Source: Lactobacillaceae bacterium (GTDB lineage Bacteria > Bacillota > Bacilli > Lactobacillales > Lactobacillaceae). Taken from it: a stretch of 45,633 nt of DNA. Under the pieces are notes generated by a model. It did not search any database and was not told the origin of the DNA. It was given only the letters and a program-made list of their open reading frames with translations. The translations under genes and the position numbers were made by a program. The DNA lies in assembly GCA_902834055.1 (NCBI GenBank), contig CADFHB010000006.1, positions 1 to 45,633 of the forward strand, read 5' to 3'. The first letter of the stretch is position 1, and every line of letters begins with the position of its first letter. Below are positions 16,688 through 27,183 of the stretch, one piece after another.

Positions 16688-16759
16688 AATATTGAGAAAA
16701 TGTTCGAGAAAACTGTGGACATTATTTCAAATACTTGTTAAACTATACACGTAATCAGA

Positions 16760-16773
16760 TGAAAGCGAATTCA
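16760..16773 (+). promoter_or_regulatory. Candidate cre (CcpA) site in the deoC leader
   Basis: TGAAAGCGAATTCA matches 13 of 14 cre positions. It sits 11 bp downstream of the -10 hexamer TATACA, a place where CcpA would block transcription. Confidence 0.6.
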
Positions 16774-16795
16774 TAACGAAAGAGGAGATTAAACT

Positions 16796-17473
16796 ATGAA
16801 GTTGACACAAGCACAATTAGCTAAGTACATGGACCACACGATGCTCAAGCCAGAAGCAACCGCCGCAATGATTGATAAGACGATTGAAGAAGCCCGTAAG
16901 TACAACACCGCGTCAGTATGCATCAACCCATACTGGGTTAAACGGGTTCACGACGGCCTTGAGGGCACCGATATTAATACTTGTACCGTTATTGGCTTCC
17001 CTCTCGGGGCAACTTCCACGGCCAGCAAGGTATTTGAGACTAAGCAAGCAATCGCTGATGGGGCCGACGAAATCGACATGGTAATCAATATCGGTGAATT
17101 GAAGGGTGGCAATGACCAAGCCGTTGAAGATGACATTCGGGCCGTTGCGGAGGCAACTCATGAAAAGGGCAAGCTCTTAAAGGTCATCATTGAAAACTGC
17201 CTGTTGACGGACGAGGAAAAGACCCGGGCTTCAAAGCTGACCGTTAAGGGTGGCGCCGACTTTGTTAAGACGTCCACTGGTTTTTCAACTTCTGGTGCCA
17301 AGGCCGAAGACGTTAAACTGATGCGGGAAGCCGTGGGCCCAGACTTTAAGATCAAGGCTGCTGGTGGTATTCACAGCCTGCAAGAAGCCTACGACATGAT
17401 TGAAGCTGGTGCCAACCGTCTTGGGGTTTCCGCATCCGTTAAAATCTTGGAAGAAGCTGCTCAACAAGACTAG
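16796..17473 (+). CDS. deoC: Deoxyribose-phosphate aldolase
   Basis: 225 aa. It splits 2-deoxyribose-5-phosphate into glyceraldehyde-3-phosphate and acetaldehyde. The Schiff-base lysine is K158 in DFVKTSTGF, with the second active-site lysine at K187 in K-A-A-G-G-I. Other family segments are V-I-G-F-P-L-G-A and [16 protein letters not shown] lies upstream of ATG 16796. It is the first gene of deoC-deoB-pdp-deoD, so the pathway runs from deoxynucleoside to glycolysis and acetaldehyde. Confidence 0.98.
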   Translation: MKLTQAQLAKYMDHTMLKPEATAAMIDKTIEEARKYNTASVCINPYWVKRVHDGLEGTDINTCTVIGFPLGATSTASKVFETKQAIADGADEIDMVINIGELKGGNDQAVEDDIRAVAEATHEKGKLLKVIIENCLLTDEEKTRASKLTVKGGADFVKTSTGFSTSGAKAEDVKLMREAVGPDFKIKAAGGIHSLQEAYDMIEAGANRLGVSASVKILEEAAQQD

Positions 17474-17517
17474 TTTTGAATGTAGTCAACCTTAACTAGC
17501 ATACTGGAGGGGTCAAG

Positions 17518-18711
17518 ATGTCATATAAACGTGTATTTGTTATTGTAATGGACTCAGTTGGTACTGGTGCCGCTCATGACGCCGATAAGTTTGATGATGT
17601 TGGTTCAGATACTTTAGGCCACGTGGGTGAGTACTATAAGGGCAAGCTAGCACTGCCGAACCTGGGCAAGCTCGGGATTAGTAACCTCCGGGAGACACCG
17701 ATTGACGGGGTACCGGTTGCGGACCCAGCTATCGGGGACTACGGCAAGATGGAAGAAATTTCTGCCGGTAAGGACAGCATGGACGGCCACTGGGAAATGA
17801 TGGGCTTACCCGTTAAAAAGCCATTATCAACCTTCCCCAACGGTTTCCCGCAAGAAATCGTTGATAAGCTAGAGAAGTTCTCTGGCCGTAAGGTAATTGT
17901 TAACAAGCCATACTCCGGGACCGAAGTTATCCACGATTATGGTGAACGGCAAATGAAGACCGGCGAGCTGATCCTCTACACGTCTGGTGACTCCGTAATG
18001 CAGATTGCGGCCCACGAAGATGTTATTCCAGTTAAGGAACTCTACAAGATTTGTGAATACGCCCGGACCCTGGTAAACGGCCCTGAATACACGGTGGGCC
18101 GGATCATTGCCCGCCCATACGTTGGTCCCGATAAGGACCACTTTACCCGGACCGCTAACCGCCATGACTTCAGCCTGAAGCCAATTGGCAAGACTGATAT
18201 GGACCGCCTTCGCGAGGCCGGCTACGACGTAATTGGTGTTGGGAAGATCAATGATATCTTCTCCGGCCAAGGAATTGACAAGGGCTACCACAACGAGAGC
18301 AACATGGACGGGATGGACCACGTTGATGAAGTGATGAAGCAAGACTTTACTGGATTCTGCTTCACCAACCTGGTGGACTTCGACGCCATGTACGGTCACC
18401 GGCGTAACCCCAAGGGCTTTGGTCAAGCACTGATGGACTTTGATAAGCGGCTCGGCACGGTTTTAAAGGAAATGAAGCCGGACGACTTACTGATGATCAC
18501 GGCGGACCACGGGAACGACCCTGGTTTCCGGGGGACTGACCACACCCGTGAAAATGTGCCATTGCTGGTTTACTCACCATCGATGAACAAGTCGAACCAG
18601 TCACTAGGGCTACGGAAGACCTTCTCCGACCTGGGGGCCACAATCCTGGAAAACTTCAACGTGGATGCCGTCCGGGGAACCAGCTTCTACAAAGAAATTA
18701 GCAACGACTAG
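17518..18711 (+). CDS. deoB: Phosphopentomutase
   Basis: 397 aa, normal for the alkaline-phosphatase-superfamily phosphopentomutase. It interconverts (deoxy)ribose-1-phosphate and -5-phosphate using two Mn2+. Metal-binding segments are M-D-S-V-G-T-G near the N-terminus, and T-A-D-H-G-N-D-P and T-D-H-T-R-E near the C-terminus; the cap domain lies between. GGAGGGG precedes ATG 17518. It links the phosphorylases encoded downstream to the aldolase encoded upstream. Confidence 0.98.
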   Translation: MSYKRVFVIVMDSVGTGAAHDADKFDDVGSDTLGHVGEYYKGKLALPNLGKLGISNLRETPIDGVPVADPAIGDYGKMEEISAGKDSMDGHWEMMGLPVKKPLSTFPNGFPQEIVDKLEKFSGRKVIVNKPYSGTEVIHDYGERQMKTGELILYTSGDSVMQIAAHEDVIPVKELYKICEYARTLVNGPEYTVGRIIARPYVGPDKDHFTRTANRHDFSLKPIGKTDMDRLREAGYDVIGVGKINDIFSGQGIDKGYHNESNMDGMDHVDEVMKQDFTGFCFTNLVDFDAMYGHRRNPKGFGQALMDFDKRLGTVLKEMKPDDLLMITADHGNDPGFRGTDHTRENVPLLVYSPSMNKSNQSLGLRKTFSDLGATILENFNVDAVRGTSFYKEISND

Positions 18712-18740
18712 GATGAGCAAATAAGAAAGGGGCGCTAACA

Positions 18741-20039
18741 ATGCGGATGGTAGACGTAATTGACGCCAAAAGAAACGGCCAGACCTTAACCGATGACCAA
18801 CTCCAGTTTTTTGTGGATGGGGTGGTTGACGGTTCCATCCCTGACTATCAGGTGAGTGCACTTCTGATGGCCATCTACTTCCAGGGGATGACGAGTCAAG
18901 AGCAGACGAGTCTAACAATGAAGATGATGAACTCAGGTGAGCACCTTGACTTAAGCCGGATTCCGGGGATCAAGGTTGATAAACACTCCACTGGCGGTGT
19001 TGGCGATAAGGTTAGTTTGCCACTCGCGGCGATGGTTGCGGCGACGGGGATCCCCGTCCCGATGATTTCCGGACGGGGCCTCGGCCACACTGGTGGAACG
19101 CTGGACAAGCTTGAGGCCATTCCAGGCTTTAAAGTTGAGATCAGTGAAGAAGATTTTATTGACCAGGTTGCTAAAGAGAAGTTGGCAATTGTCGGGGCAA
19201 CCGGGGAAGTGGCCCCGGCGGACAAGAAGATTTACGGCCTGCGCGACGTTACCGATACAGTTGATTCGATCCCGTTGATTGCCAGTTCAATTATGAGTAA
19301 GAAGATTGCCTCTGGTACCGATGCATTGGTAATTGACGTTAAGACTGGGGCGGGCGCCTTTATGAAGACCTTAGACCAGTCTCGTGACTTAGCTCATGCC
19401 CTGGTTAACATTGGCAAGCAAGCGGGTCTTCAGTGCATGGCCGTGATTTCCGATATGAACCAGTCCCTTGGTAACAAGGTTGGTAATTCGCTGGAAATCG
19501 AGGAATCGATTGATGTCCTTAAGGGTAAGGGCCCCGCGGACTTGACCGAGCTTGTCTTGACCCTTGGTAGCCACATGGTGGTAATGGGGGGCAAGGCCCA
19601 AACGCCAGCAGAAGCGCGACAATTACTAGAACAAACGATCGCAGATGGCACTGCTCTGGACCGCTTTAAGGCAATGGTGGTTGCCCAGGGTGGTGACCCC
19701 CGGGTAATTGACGATTACACCGTGATGCCGCAGGCTAAGTACCAAATTCCGTACCGGGCCAAGCGTGATGGGATCTTGAGTAAGCTATCAGCTGATGAAG
19801 TCGGAACGGCTAGCATGTTGCTCGGCGGTGGTCGCCAGCAAGCTGATGACCAACTGGACTACAGTGTGGGGATTGAGCTTCACCATAAGCTTGGTGACCA
19901 GGTTAAGGCGGGCGACCCCCTGTTGACGATTTATAGCAACCAGCAGAAAATCCCGGCAGTTGAAAAGTTGCTGGACGAAAGCATCGCCATCAGCGACCAT
20001 TATGAAAAGCCACAATTGATTCACGAAATCATTAAATAA
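18741..20039 (+). CDS. pdp: Pyrimidine-nucleoside phosphorylase
   Basis: 432 aa, a class II nucleoside phosphorylase. It cleaves uridine, thymidine or deoxyuridine with phosphate. The signature S-G-R-G-L-G-H-T-G-G-T-L-D-K-L-E lies near residue 112, and the phosphate-site K-H-S-T-G-G-V-G-D-K begins at K81. The C-terminal alpha/beta domain starts at about 340. AAAGGGG precedes ATG 18741. Thymidine phosphorylase (deoA) is the close alternative; in Firmicutes this family is usually the broad pyrimidine type. Confidence 0.95.
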   Translation: MRMVDVIDAKRNGQTLTDDQLQFFVDGVVDGSIPDYQVSALLMAIYFQGMTSQEQTSLTMKMMNSGEHLDLSRIPGIKVDKHSTGGVGDKVSLPLAAMVAATGIPVPMISGRGLGHTGGTLDKLEAIPGFKVEISEEDFIDQVAKEKLAIVGATGEVAPADKKIYGLRDVTDTVDSIPLIASSIMSKKIASGTDALVIDVKTGAGAFMKTLDQSRDLAHALVNIGKQAGLQCMAVISDMNQSLGNKVGNSLEIEESIDVLKGKGPADLTELVLTLGSHMVVMGGKAQTPAEARQLLEQTIADGTALDRFKAMVVAQGGDPRVIDDYTVMPQAKYQIPYRAKRDGILSKLSADEVGTASMLLGGGRQQADDQLDYSVGIELHHKLGDQVKAGDPLLTIYSNQQKIPAVEKLLDESIAISDHYEKPQLIHEIIK

Positions 20040-20057
20040 CTGAGGAGGAACAGACAT

Positions 20058-20768
20058 ATGAGTACACATATTGGTGCCCACAAGGGTGATTACGCAGACG
20101 TAGTATTGTTGCCAGGTGACCCACTACGGGCAAAGTACATTGCGGAAAACTTCTTGGAAAATGTTAAGCAGGTTAATTCCGTTCGAAACGCCTTTGGCTA
20201 CACTGGTGAATACAAGGGTCACCGGGTATCCGTCCAGGGGTCGGGAATGGGGATCCCTTCAATGTCCATTTATATCAACGAATTAGTACGGGAGTTTGGG
20301 GTCAAGACCATTATCCGGGTTGGCTCTTGTGGTGGAATTGCTCCTGACGTTCACCTGCGAGATGTTATCCTGGCCCAGGGTTCATCGACGGACTCAGCAG
20401 TAACGATGAACACCTTTGGTCCTGGTTTCCACTACGCCCCGTTGGCGGACTTTAAGCTCCTTGATACTGCCTACCACGTTGCCGAGAAGTTAAATATCGA
20501 CACTAAGGTGGGGGATATCTTTGCTGCTGACCGTTTCTACAACGATGAGTTAGACATGACTAAGCTTCGTGACTACGGCATCTTAGGGACGGAAATGGAA
20601 TCAGCAGGGCTTTACCTCCTGGCGGCCAAGCTCCACTTCCGGGCACTGTCTGTTCTGACCGTTAGTGACCTGATCTTTGGCGAAGAAAAGACGACGGCCG
20701 AAGAACGGGAAAAGACCTTCAACGATATGATCAACATTTCGCTGGAAACGGCAATTGCTGGCAAGTAA
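20058..20768 (+). CDS. deoD: Purine-nucleoside phosphorylase, DeoD type
   Basis: 236 aa, the hexameric low-molecular-weight type. It releases purine bases from (deoxy)nucleosides by phosphorolysis. Seen are the phosphate loop G-D-P-L-R-A near the N-terminus, R-V-G-S-C-G-G, and E-M-E-S-A-G-L-Y with the catalytic V-S-D-L-I region near residue 205. GAGGAGG precedes ATG 20058. It ends the four-gene deo set. Confidence 0.97.
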   Translation: MSTHIGAHKGDYADVVLLPGDPLRAKYIAENFLENVKQVNSVRNAFGYTGEYKGHRVSVQGSGMGIPSMSIYINELVREFGVKTIIRVGSCGGIAPDVHLRDVILAQGSSTDSAVTMNTFGPGFHYAPLADFKLLDTAYHVAEKLNIDTKVGDIFAADRFYNDELDMTKLRDYGILGTEMESAGLYLLAAKLHFRALSVLTVSDLIFGEEKTTAEEREKTFNDMINISLETAIAGK

Positions 20769-20817
20769 TGGTATATAATAGGTCGTAAAAACGCGACGTC
20801 CGCACAAAATGAATTAC

Positions 20818-20860
20818 AATAAGGGCCTGTTGCAGAAAGCTTTCTGTGCAGACCCTTATT
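20818..20860 (+). terminator. Long hairpin between deoD and the regulator gene
   Basis: AATAAGGG...CAGAAAGC pairs with TTTCTG...CCCTTATT over about 43 bp with few mismatches, followed by TTGG. It may end the deo mRNA or attenuate the regulator gene, since a -10-like TATAAT (20774-20779) lies upstream and the Shine-Dalgarno of the regulator begins only 5 bp after it. The T-run is weak. Confidence 0.55.
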
Positions 20861-20880
20861 TTGGTAAAGGAGGAGCATGG

Positions 20881-21831
20881 ATGGAAAGCGATACTAATAA
20901 AAAGATCAGCCAGGCCCTTAAGGTAGCAACCCTGTATTACCGGGATGGTTTTAACCAGCAAGACATCGCAACGGAACTAGGCATCTCCCGGGCGACGGTT
21001 TCGCGGTTACTGCAGTTTGGTCGGGAACAGGGGTTAGTAACGATCAAGATCAACAATCCCCTAGCCCCCTTAAACCAACTACGGGCAGACCTGCTCGCCA
21101 AGTACCCGGCCCTCAAGGAGATTATCATTGTTCCGGGAAAGGATGACCCCTTAAAGGAAGTGGGGGCAGCTGGCGCACACTTCATCGAAGGAATCGTCAA
21201 GGACAACGATATTGTTGGTCTGGGCTGGGGACGGACCGTATACGCGGTTGCCCGCAACATTGCTCCCAAGGATGTTTCTGGGGTACAGGTTGTCCAAATG
21301 AAGGGGAGTATGGCCAACAGTGAGACCAGAAATTACGCGTTTGAAACGGTTAACACCTTTGCAACTGCCTTTAACACCCTGCCCCAGTACCTGCCAGTGC
21401 CGGTGATTTTCGATCACGCCAAGACCCAGGAGCTGGTTGCCAATGACACCCACATCAAGTACATCCTTAAGCTCGGTCGGCAAGCCGATATTGCCGTCTT
21501 TACCGTTGGGACCGTTCGTGATTCGGCAATGCTATTTCACCTGGGCTACTTTACCGAACAAGAGCAGCACACCCTCCAAAAAGAGGCGGTTGGGGACGTG
21601 TTTTCCCGGTTTATTGATGACCGTGGACGGATTGTTGACCAGCAGATTAACCGGCGGACGATTGGGATTAGGTTACCAGAATTAAAGAAGAAAAAGCATA
21701 GCATCCTCGTGGCGGCCAACGTGGCGAAGGTTCCGGCAATTAATGGGGTTTTGACCGCTGGTTACGCGAATACGCTGGTGGTTGACCAGGAAAGTGCGAA
21801 CAATTTACTGAATTATACCCAAAAATATTAA
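20881..21831 (+). CDS. deoR: SorC/DeoR-type sugar-phosphate-responsive regulator
   Basis: 316 aa from ATG 20881, after AAAGGAGGAG. An N-terminal helix-turn-helix (Q-Q-D-I-A-T-E-L-G-I-S-R-A-T-V-S-R-L-L) at about 24-43 is followed by a SorC-type sugar-binding domain with G-L-G-W-G-R-T near 120. The B. subtilis DeoR, which senses deoxyribose-5-phosphate, has this architecture and length. Position after deoD makes control of deoCB-pdp-deoD, and perhaps nupC, the natural guess. The operator it would bind is not proven; the shared motif before nupC and deoC looks more LacI-like. Confidence 0.88.
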   Translation: MESDTNKKISQALKVATLYYRDGFNQQDIATELGISRATVSRLLQFGREQGLVTIKINNPLAPLNQLRADLLAKYPALKEIIIVPGKDDPLKEVGAAGAHFIEGIVKDNDIVGLGWGRTVYAVARNIAPKDVSGVQVVQMKGSMANSETRNYAFETVNTFATAFNTLPQYLPVPVIFDHAKTQELVANDTHIKYILKLGRQADIAVFTVGTVRDSAMLFHLGYFTEQEQHTLQKEAVGDVFSRFIDDRGRIVDQQINRRTIGIRLPELKKKKHSILVAANVAKVPAINGVLTAGYANTLVVDQESANNLLNYTQKY

Positions 21832-21897
21832 CTTTTTCTTGATTTTGTTGGTAAATCCGAGTAGCATTGACCTAACAAAATTAAGGAGTGTGTATGA

Positions 21898-23043
<1,146 letters not shown>

Positions 23044-23057
23044 TAATTATGCAACTT

Positions 23058-23134
23058 GGGATGCGTGACTACCGTTATTTATGCATCCCCTTGGCCACCA
23101 AGGTTCGGTATTACCGAGCTTTGGTGGCTTTTTT
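23058..23134 (+). terminator. Tandem hairpins and terminator after guaB
   Basis: A first stem (GGGATGC / GCATCCC, 23058-23089) is followed by a strong terminator, GCCACCAAGGTTCGGTA pairing with TACCGAGCTTTGGTGGC at 23094-23128, then T6. Confidence 0.9.
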
Positions 23135-23170
23135 ATTTTCCAATCATAGTTCGCGAAACAGCGTCAAAAC

Positions 23171-23179
23171 TGGTACAAT
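23171..23179 (+). promoter_or_regulatory. Extended -10 promoter of the LCP gene
   Basis: TGGTACAAT fits the extended -10 form TGnTAnAAT. No good -35 is seen, as is common for this promoter class. Confidence 0.5.
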
Positions 23180-23215
23180 CAAGGTTGAAACTGTATTTTG
23201 ATGGGGAGAGTAATT

Positions 23216-24220
23216 ATGAATAATCAGGAACCGCTCGAAAAACGGAGTGAGTACCGCCAGCGTAATGACCGGGGACCGCGTTGTCACCGGGGCTGGAAGA
23301 TCTTCGGAATTATTGTATTAATAATTGCGGTCGTTGCGGGAATCTATGCCTTCATGGCCTGGCGCAACGTGAAGGTCACGACTAATAACATGTTTGACTC
23401 GTCAGGGGCAACCCACCAGCGAAATGCCCAAAAGGTGCTTGACCAGCGGCGACCAGTTTCAATCTTGCTACTGGGTACCGATACTGGGGCCCTGGGGCGG
23501 TCTTACAAGGGGCGGACTGATACGGTCATGATTATGACTATCAACCCCCAGACTAAGAAGACTACCCTGGTTAGTATCCCCCGGGACATGAAGATTAACC
23601 TGCCAGGCTACCCGGATGATTCACCCGCCAAGATTAACGCGGCTTACACGTATGGTGGGGTCAAGGAAACGATCAATGTTTTGCAAAAGCACTTTAACAT
23701 CCCGATCGACTACTACGTCCTTGTTAACATGGGGGGCTTAAAGAAAGCAATCAACCAGGTCGGTGGGGTGAATGTTACCTCACCTTTGACCTTTGATTAC
23801 GAAGGCAGTCACTTTGAAAAGGGTAAGACTTACCACCTAACCGGGGCCGAGGCGCTGAAGTTTAGCCGGATGCGTTATGACGATCCCCAAGGTGACTATG
23901 GTCGCCAGCAGCGGCAAAAGCTGGTCATTAAGGCCCTCTTGAAGAAGTCGGTCTCCTACAAGACCGTGTTAAACCAGCAGTTCCTCCGTTCAATTTCGCA
24001 TAATTCTAAGACCGACCTGACCTTTGACAACATGCTCCAGTTGGCCCGTCACTACCGAGGGGCGACTAAGAACATTACCCAAGACCATGCCCAGGGCAGG
24101 GGTGAAGAAGATGATGGTCAAGCCTTTGAAGTCGTGCCTAAGGATGAACAGCAGCGGATTTCTAACGTCTTGCGTAAGGGCCTGGGGTTGACGACTACTA
24201 ACCTGGACGCTGAAGATTAA
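23216..24220 (+). CDS. LytR-CpsA-Psr (LCP) family cell-wall glycopolymer ligase
   Basis: 334 aa from ATG 23216, after GGGGAGAG. Type II membrane topology: a basic cytoplasmic head, one TM at about 29-48, then the extracellular LCP domain. Family landmarks are G-R-T-D-T-V-M near 103, S-I-P-R-D near 123, the A-K-I-N-A-A-Y segment, and the R-x-R-Y-D-D-P-x-G-D-x-x-R-Q-x-R-Q signature near 220-236. Such enzymes attach teichoic acids or polysaccharides to peptidoglycan from undecaprenyl carriers. It stands alone between guaB and a two-component system. Confidence 0.94.
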   Translation: MNNQEPLEKRSEYRQRNDRGPRCHRGWKIFGIIVLIIAVVAGIYAFMAWRNVKVTTNNMFDSSGATHQRNAQKVLDQRRPVSILLLGTDTGALGRSYKGRTDTVMIMTINPQTKKTTLVSIPRDMKINLPGYPDDSPAKINAAYTYGGVKETINVLQKHFNIPIDYYVLVNMGGLKKAINQVGGVNVTSPLTFDYEGSHFEKGKTYHLTGAEALKFSRMRYDDPQGDYGRQQRQKLVIKALLKKSVSYKTVLNQQFLRSISHNSKTDLTFDNMLQLARHYRGATKNITQDHAQGRGEEDDGQAFEVVPKDEQQRISNVLRKGLGLTTTNLDAED

Positions 24221-24333
24221 TTGGCGCTTGCCTAAGGTTTTCTTAAGGCGGTGGCTAATTTACGCTTTCTTGCCACCAGCCCGTTATAATTGTGTATTAG
24301 AGTATTATTCGAATAATAAGGAGTGGCCAGATC

Positions 24334-25023
24334 ATGAAGATTTTAGTTGTTGATGATGATAAAGAGATTGTGCAACTACTGGAGATTTACATCCGGAACG
24401 AAGGCTATGAGCCACTGTCCGCGTATAACGGCAAGGAAGCATTGACTAAGCTCAATACTAACCCGGACATTAGCCTGGTCATCTTGGATCTGATGATGCC
24501 CGAGATGGATGGGATGCAAGTAATTAAGCAGGTGCGTAAAGATTCTGACATCCCGATCCTGGTCCTGTCCGCTAAGACCGCTGATATGGACAAGATCCAG
24601 GGGCTGATTTCGGGGGCCGATGACTACGTGACGAAGCCGTTTAATCCACTCGAGGTCATGGCCCGGGTCAAGTCACTGCTGCGGCGGACCCAAGGGGAAG
24701 TCACTAATGACCAACCGGATGTCTTAAACGTGGGCCCGCTAATTATTAACAAGGACTCCCATGAGGTTAAGACCATCAATGGCGACGTAATTCAGTTAAC
24801 GGCGCTCGAATTTGGGATCCTCTACCTGCTGGCTAGCCACCCCAACCGGGTTTTCTCGGCTGATGATATCTTTGAGCGGGTTTGGCAACAAGAGAGCGTG
24901 GTCTCTGCCAAGACGGTCATGGTACACGTGAGCCACTTGCGGGATAAGATTGAAGAAGCCACTAACGGTGAGAAGGTCATTCAAACCGTTTGGGGCGTAG
25001 GCTACAAGGTCGAAAGCCACTAG
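24334..25023 (+). CDS. OmpR/PhoB-family response regulator (VanR-like)
   Basis: 229 aa. Receiver domain with acidic pocket D7-D9, phospho-acceptor D52 in V-I-L-D-L-M-M-P, and K101 in V-T-K-P-F. A winged-helix DNA-binding domain occupies about 130-228. TATAAT (24285-24290) lies 44 bp before the start, with an inverted repeat GGTGGC / GCCACC (24250-24277) just upstream that could be an operator. The kinase gene follows after 24 bp. The target regulon is unknown; the receiver most resembles VanR-type regulators tied to cell-wall stress. Confidence 0.95.
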   Translation: MKILVVDDDKEIVQLLEIYIRNEGYEPLSAYNGKEALTKLNTNPDISLVILDLMMPEMDGMQVIKQVRKDSDIPILVLSAKTADMDKIQGLISGADDYVTKPFNPLEVMARVKSLLRRTQGEVTNDQPDVLNVGPLIINKDSHEVKTINGDVIQLTALEFGILYLLASHPNRVFSADDIFERVWQQESVVSAKTVMVHVSHLRDKIEEATNGEKVIQTVWGVGYKVESH

Positions 25024-25047
25024 TATTAACCACCAGGAGGGGAAATT

Positions 25048-26193
25048 GTGAAGTTAACGGGACGGGAAAAAAGTTCATTAATCTTTGAAGGGGTCGTCAC
25101 CGTTATCCTCTTGGTTCTGTTAAACATGGCGATCATTATGATCATCCAGGATGTGATCCAAGGAAACCCCGGGGTCACTAACGGGATCTTTATTATCAAG
25201 CAATCCTTACGCATCGGCCCGTTACAGACCCAGATTTGGAGTTACCAGCGGGTCTTGATCGCGATCTTCGTGGTGATTGACGTGTGGGTCGTCTGGTGGC
25301 GGCTGCGGCGGCGTTACCACCTCTACCAGATGAACCATATTATTGCAGAACTGCACTACATTGCCCAGGGTCACCTTGACCACCGGATCCCCTTCCGGTT
25401 AAAGGGTAACCAGCAACACGTGATCAGCAGTGTTAATGCCCTGGTTGATAGTGCCGTCAAGTCAATGGATGATGAGCGAAAGATTGAAAAGTCTAAGGAC
25501 GAGTTAATCACTAACGTTAGTCACGACCTCCGAACGCCACTAACAAGTATTATTGGCTACCTGGGGTTAATCGAAGACAAGCAGTACCAAAGTGAAGAAG
25601 ATATCCTTAAGTACACCCATACGGCGTACGAGAAAGCTAAGCAAATGAAGACGCTGGTGGAGGACCTCTTTGAATACACGAAGGTCCAACAGCACGGCGC
25701 CCCCGTCAACATCATGCGGGTGGACCTCAACCAGCTTTTGGAGCAGTTGACGGCTAGCTTTGAACTGGAAGCCCAGCACCGGGGAATCGAAATTTCATCG
25801 AAGGTGGTTCCTAATCCCCTGATGATTGAAGCCGATCCGGAAAAGTTGGGCCGGGTCTTCAATAACTTAGTTGCTAATGCTTTTAAGTACGGCAATGGCG
25901 CCAGCTACATCAAAGTAGATGCCCGCCAGCAGGGTAACGATGTCGTAGTAACTGTGGCTAACGACGGGACCCCGATTCCAGCTAAGGCGTTGGGCCACCT
26001 CTTCGAACGTTTTTACCGGGCCGAAGAATCACGGTCCCGGGCGACGGGGGGAACCGGCTTAGGTCTGGCAATCGTTAAGAGCATTGTGGACCTCCACCAC
26101 GGTTCTGTCCGGGTGACTTCGGACGAGGATGAAACGGCGTTTATTGTGACCTTACCACTTAAACAAGCGGAGAAAATACAGGCACAGAAGTGA
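25048..26193 (+). CDS. Sensor histidine kinase (VanS-like)
   Basis: 381 aa starting with GTG 25048 after AGGAGGGG. Two TM helices (about 10-35 and 67-85) enclose a short extracellular loop, and a HAMP-like linker follows. The phospho-acceptor is H159 in NVSHDLRTPLTS. The N box is N-L-V-A-N-A-F-K-Y-G, and the G boxes include G-G-T-G-L-G-L-A-I-V. The small sensor loop suggests intramembrane or cell-envelope sensing. It pairs with the regulator 24 bp upstream. Confidence 0.95.
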   Translation: MKLTGREKSSLIFEGVVTVILLVLLNMAIIMIIQDVIQGNPGVTNGIFIIKQSLRIGPLQTQIWSYQRVLIAIFVVIDVWVVWWRLRRRYHLYQMNHIIAELHYIAQGHLDHRIPFRLKGNQQHVISSVNALVDSAVKSMDDERKIEKSKDELITNVSHDLRTPLTSIIGYLGLIEDKQYQSEEDILKYTHTAYEKAKQMKTLVEDLFEYTKVQQHGAPVNIMRVDLNQLLEQLTASFELEAQHRGIEISSKVVPNPLMIEADPEKLGRVFNNLVANAFKYGNGASYIKVDARQQGNDVVVTVANDGTPIPAKALGHLFERFYRAEESRSRATGGTGLGLAIVKSIVDLHHGSVRVTSDEDETAFIVTLPLKQAEKIQAQK

Positions 26194-26198
26194 ATAGG

Positions 26199-26232
26199 GC
26201 GGAAAATTTCCTGGGAAATTTTCCGCTCTTTT
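26199..26232 (+). terminator. Terminator after the kinase gene, containing a near-NBS
   Basis: GCGGAAAATTTCC pairs with GGAAATTTTCCGC, followed by TCTTTT. The centre, ATTTCCTGGGAAAT (26206-26219), differs at one position from the Noc-binding consensus. Confidence 0.8.
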
Positions 26233-26319
26233 ATATTCAAGCAAAATATTCTATGTTAGACTTAAGAGGCATTGTGTGCCTTGATAATTAATGAGTTGAC
26301 AAACATTGGAGGAAATTCT

Positions 26320-27171
26320 GTGGCTAAAGCACAAATAAATCCAGAAAAAGCACGGTGGCTTGAAGTCCTGGGGGTTTCAATGCCACTATGCCTAAGCTAT
26401 ATTCCAATTGGTTTAGCTTGCGGGATTTTATTACATGCGGCGGGTTTTAATTTTATTATGACCCTGATTGTGTCGGTAGTTGTCTTTTCCGGAGGGGCCC
26501 AGTTTATTCTGGCTTCCTTACTGACAATTAACGCACCCCTATCATCGATTTTCGCAACCTTATTCTTCTTGGAATTGCGGTATGCGTTACTGGGCTCTAG
26601 TCTGTCCAAGTACATCAAAAATGAATCGCAACACTTTATCTGGCTCTTTGCGGTTTCAATGAACGATGAAAACTATGCTATTAACTACCTAAAGTTTGCG
26701 ACCGATAAGAAGTGGACCCCGAAGGATGCCCTGCTGGTGGAACACTATTCATTGATTTCCTGGTCGGTCGCCAACATGGTCGGGGGACTAATCGGTAGTG
26801 CTATTTCAATCAACTTGGAAATTGTGGACTTTGCCTTGACGGCCCTGTTCTTATACATGATCGTGATGCAAGTCCAAAACCACTTGACGTTAGTGATTAG
26901 TATCTTAGCAGCAATTTTGGCGGTTTTCTTTATGGTCCTGACGAAGAGCATCATTGGGGTCATAATCGCCACACTAGTTGCTTCTTTCGTTGGATTCTTG
27001 ATTGAAAATACCGTACGGAAGCGCAGTGAGAAACCGGAGAATAACTGGTTCTTAACCAAGATCTTCCGGCCGAAGATTACCCGGACGACGGTGGAAGACC
27101 AAGAAGAGCGAAAAGAGCTTGCGGCAGCTAAGAAACAACTCCAAGCTGGCGATAAGCAGCAGGATAAATAG
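26320..27171 (+). CDS. azlC: AzlC-family branched-chain amino-acid exporter, large subunit
   Basis: 283 aa from GTG 26320, with GGAGG 7 bp upstream. AzlC with AzlD exports branched-chain amino acids and gives azaleucine resistance. Family segments are the N-terminal P-I-G-L-A-C-G-I-L, F-S-G-G-A-Q-F, and L-R-Y-A-L-L-G-S-S-L near 88. The helices end at about 232. It then carries a charged cytosolic tail of about 50 residues (rich in Lys, Glu, Gln), longer than usual AzlC proteins. azlD follows after 12 bp. Confidence 0.9.
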   Translation: MAKAQINPEKARWLEVLGVSMPLCLSYIPIGLACGILLHAAGFNFIMTLIVSVVVFSGGAQFILASLLTINAPLSSIFATLFFLELRYALLGSSLSKYIKNESQHFIWLFAVSMNDENYAINYLKFATDKKWTPKDALLVEHYSLISWSVANMVGGLIGSAISINLEIVDFALTALFLYMIVMQVQNHLTLVISILAAILAVFFMVLTKSIIGVIIATLVASFVGFLIENTVRKRSEKPENNWFLTKIFRPKITRTTVEDQEERKELAAAKKQLQAGDKQQDK

Positions 27172-27183
27172 TGGGGACAGCAA

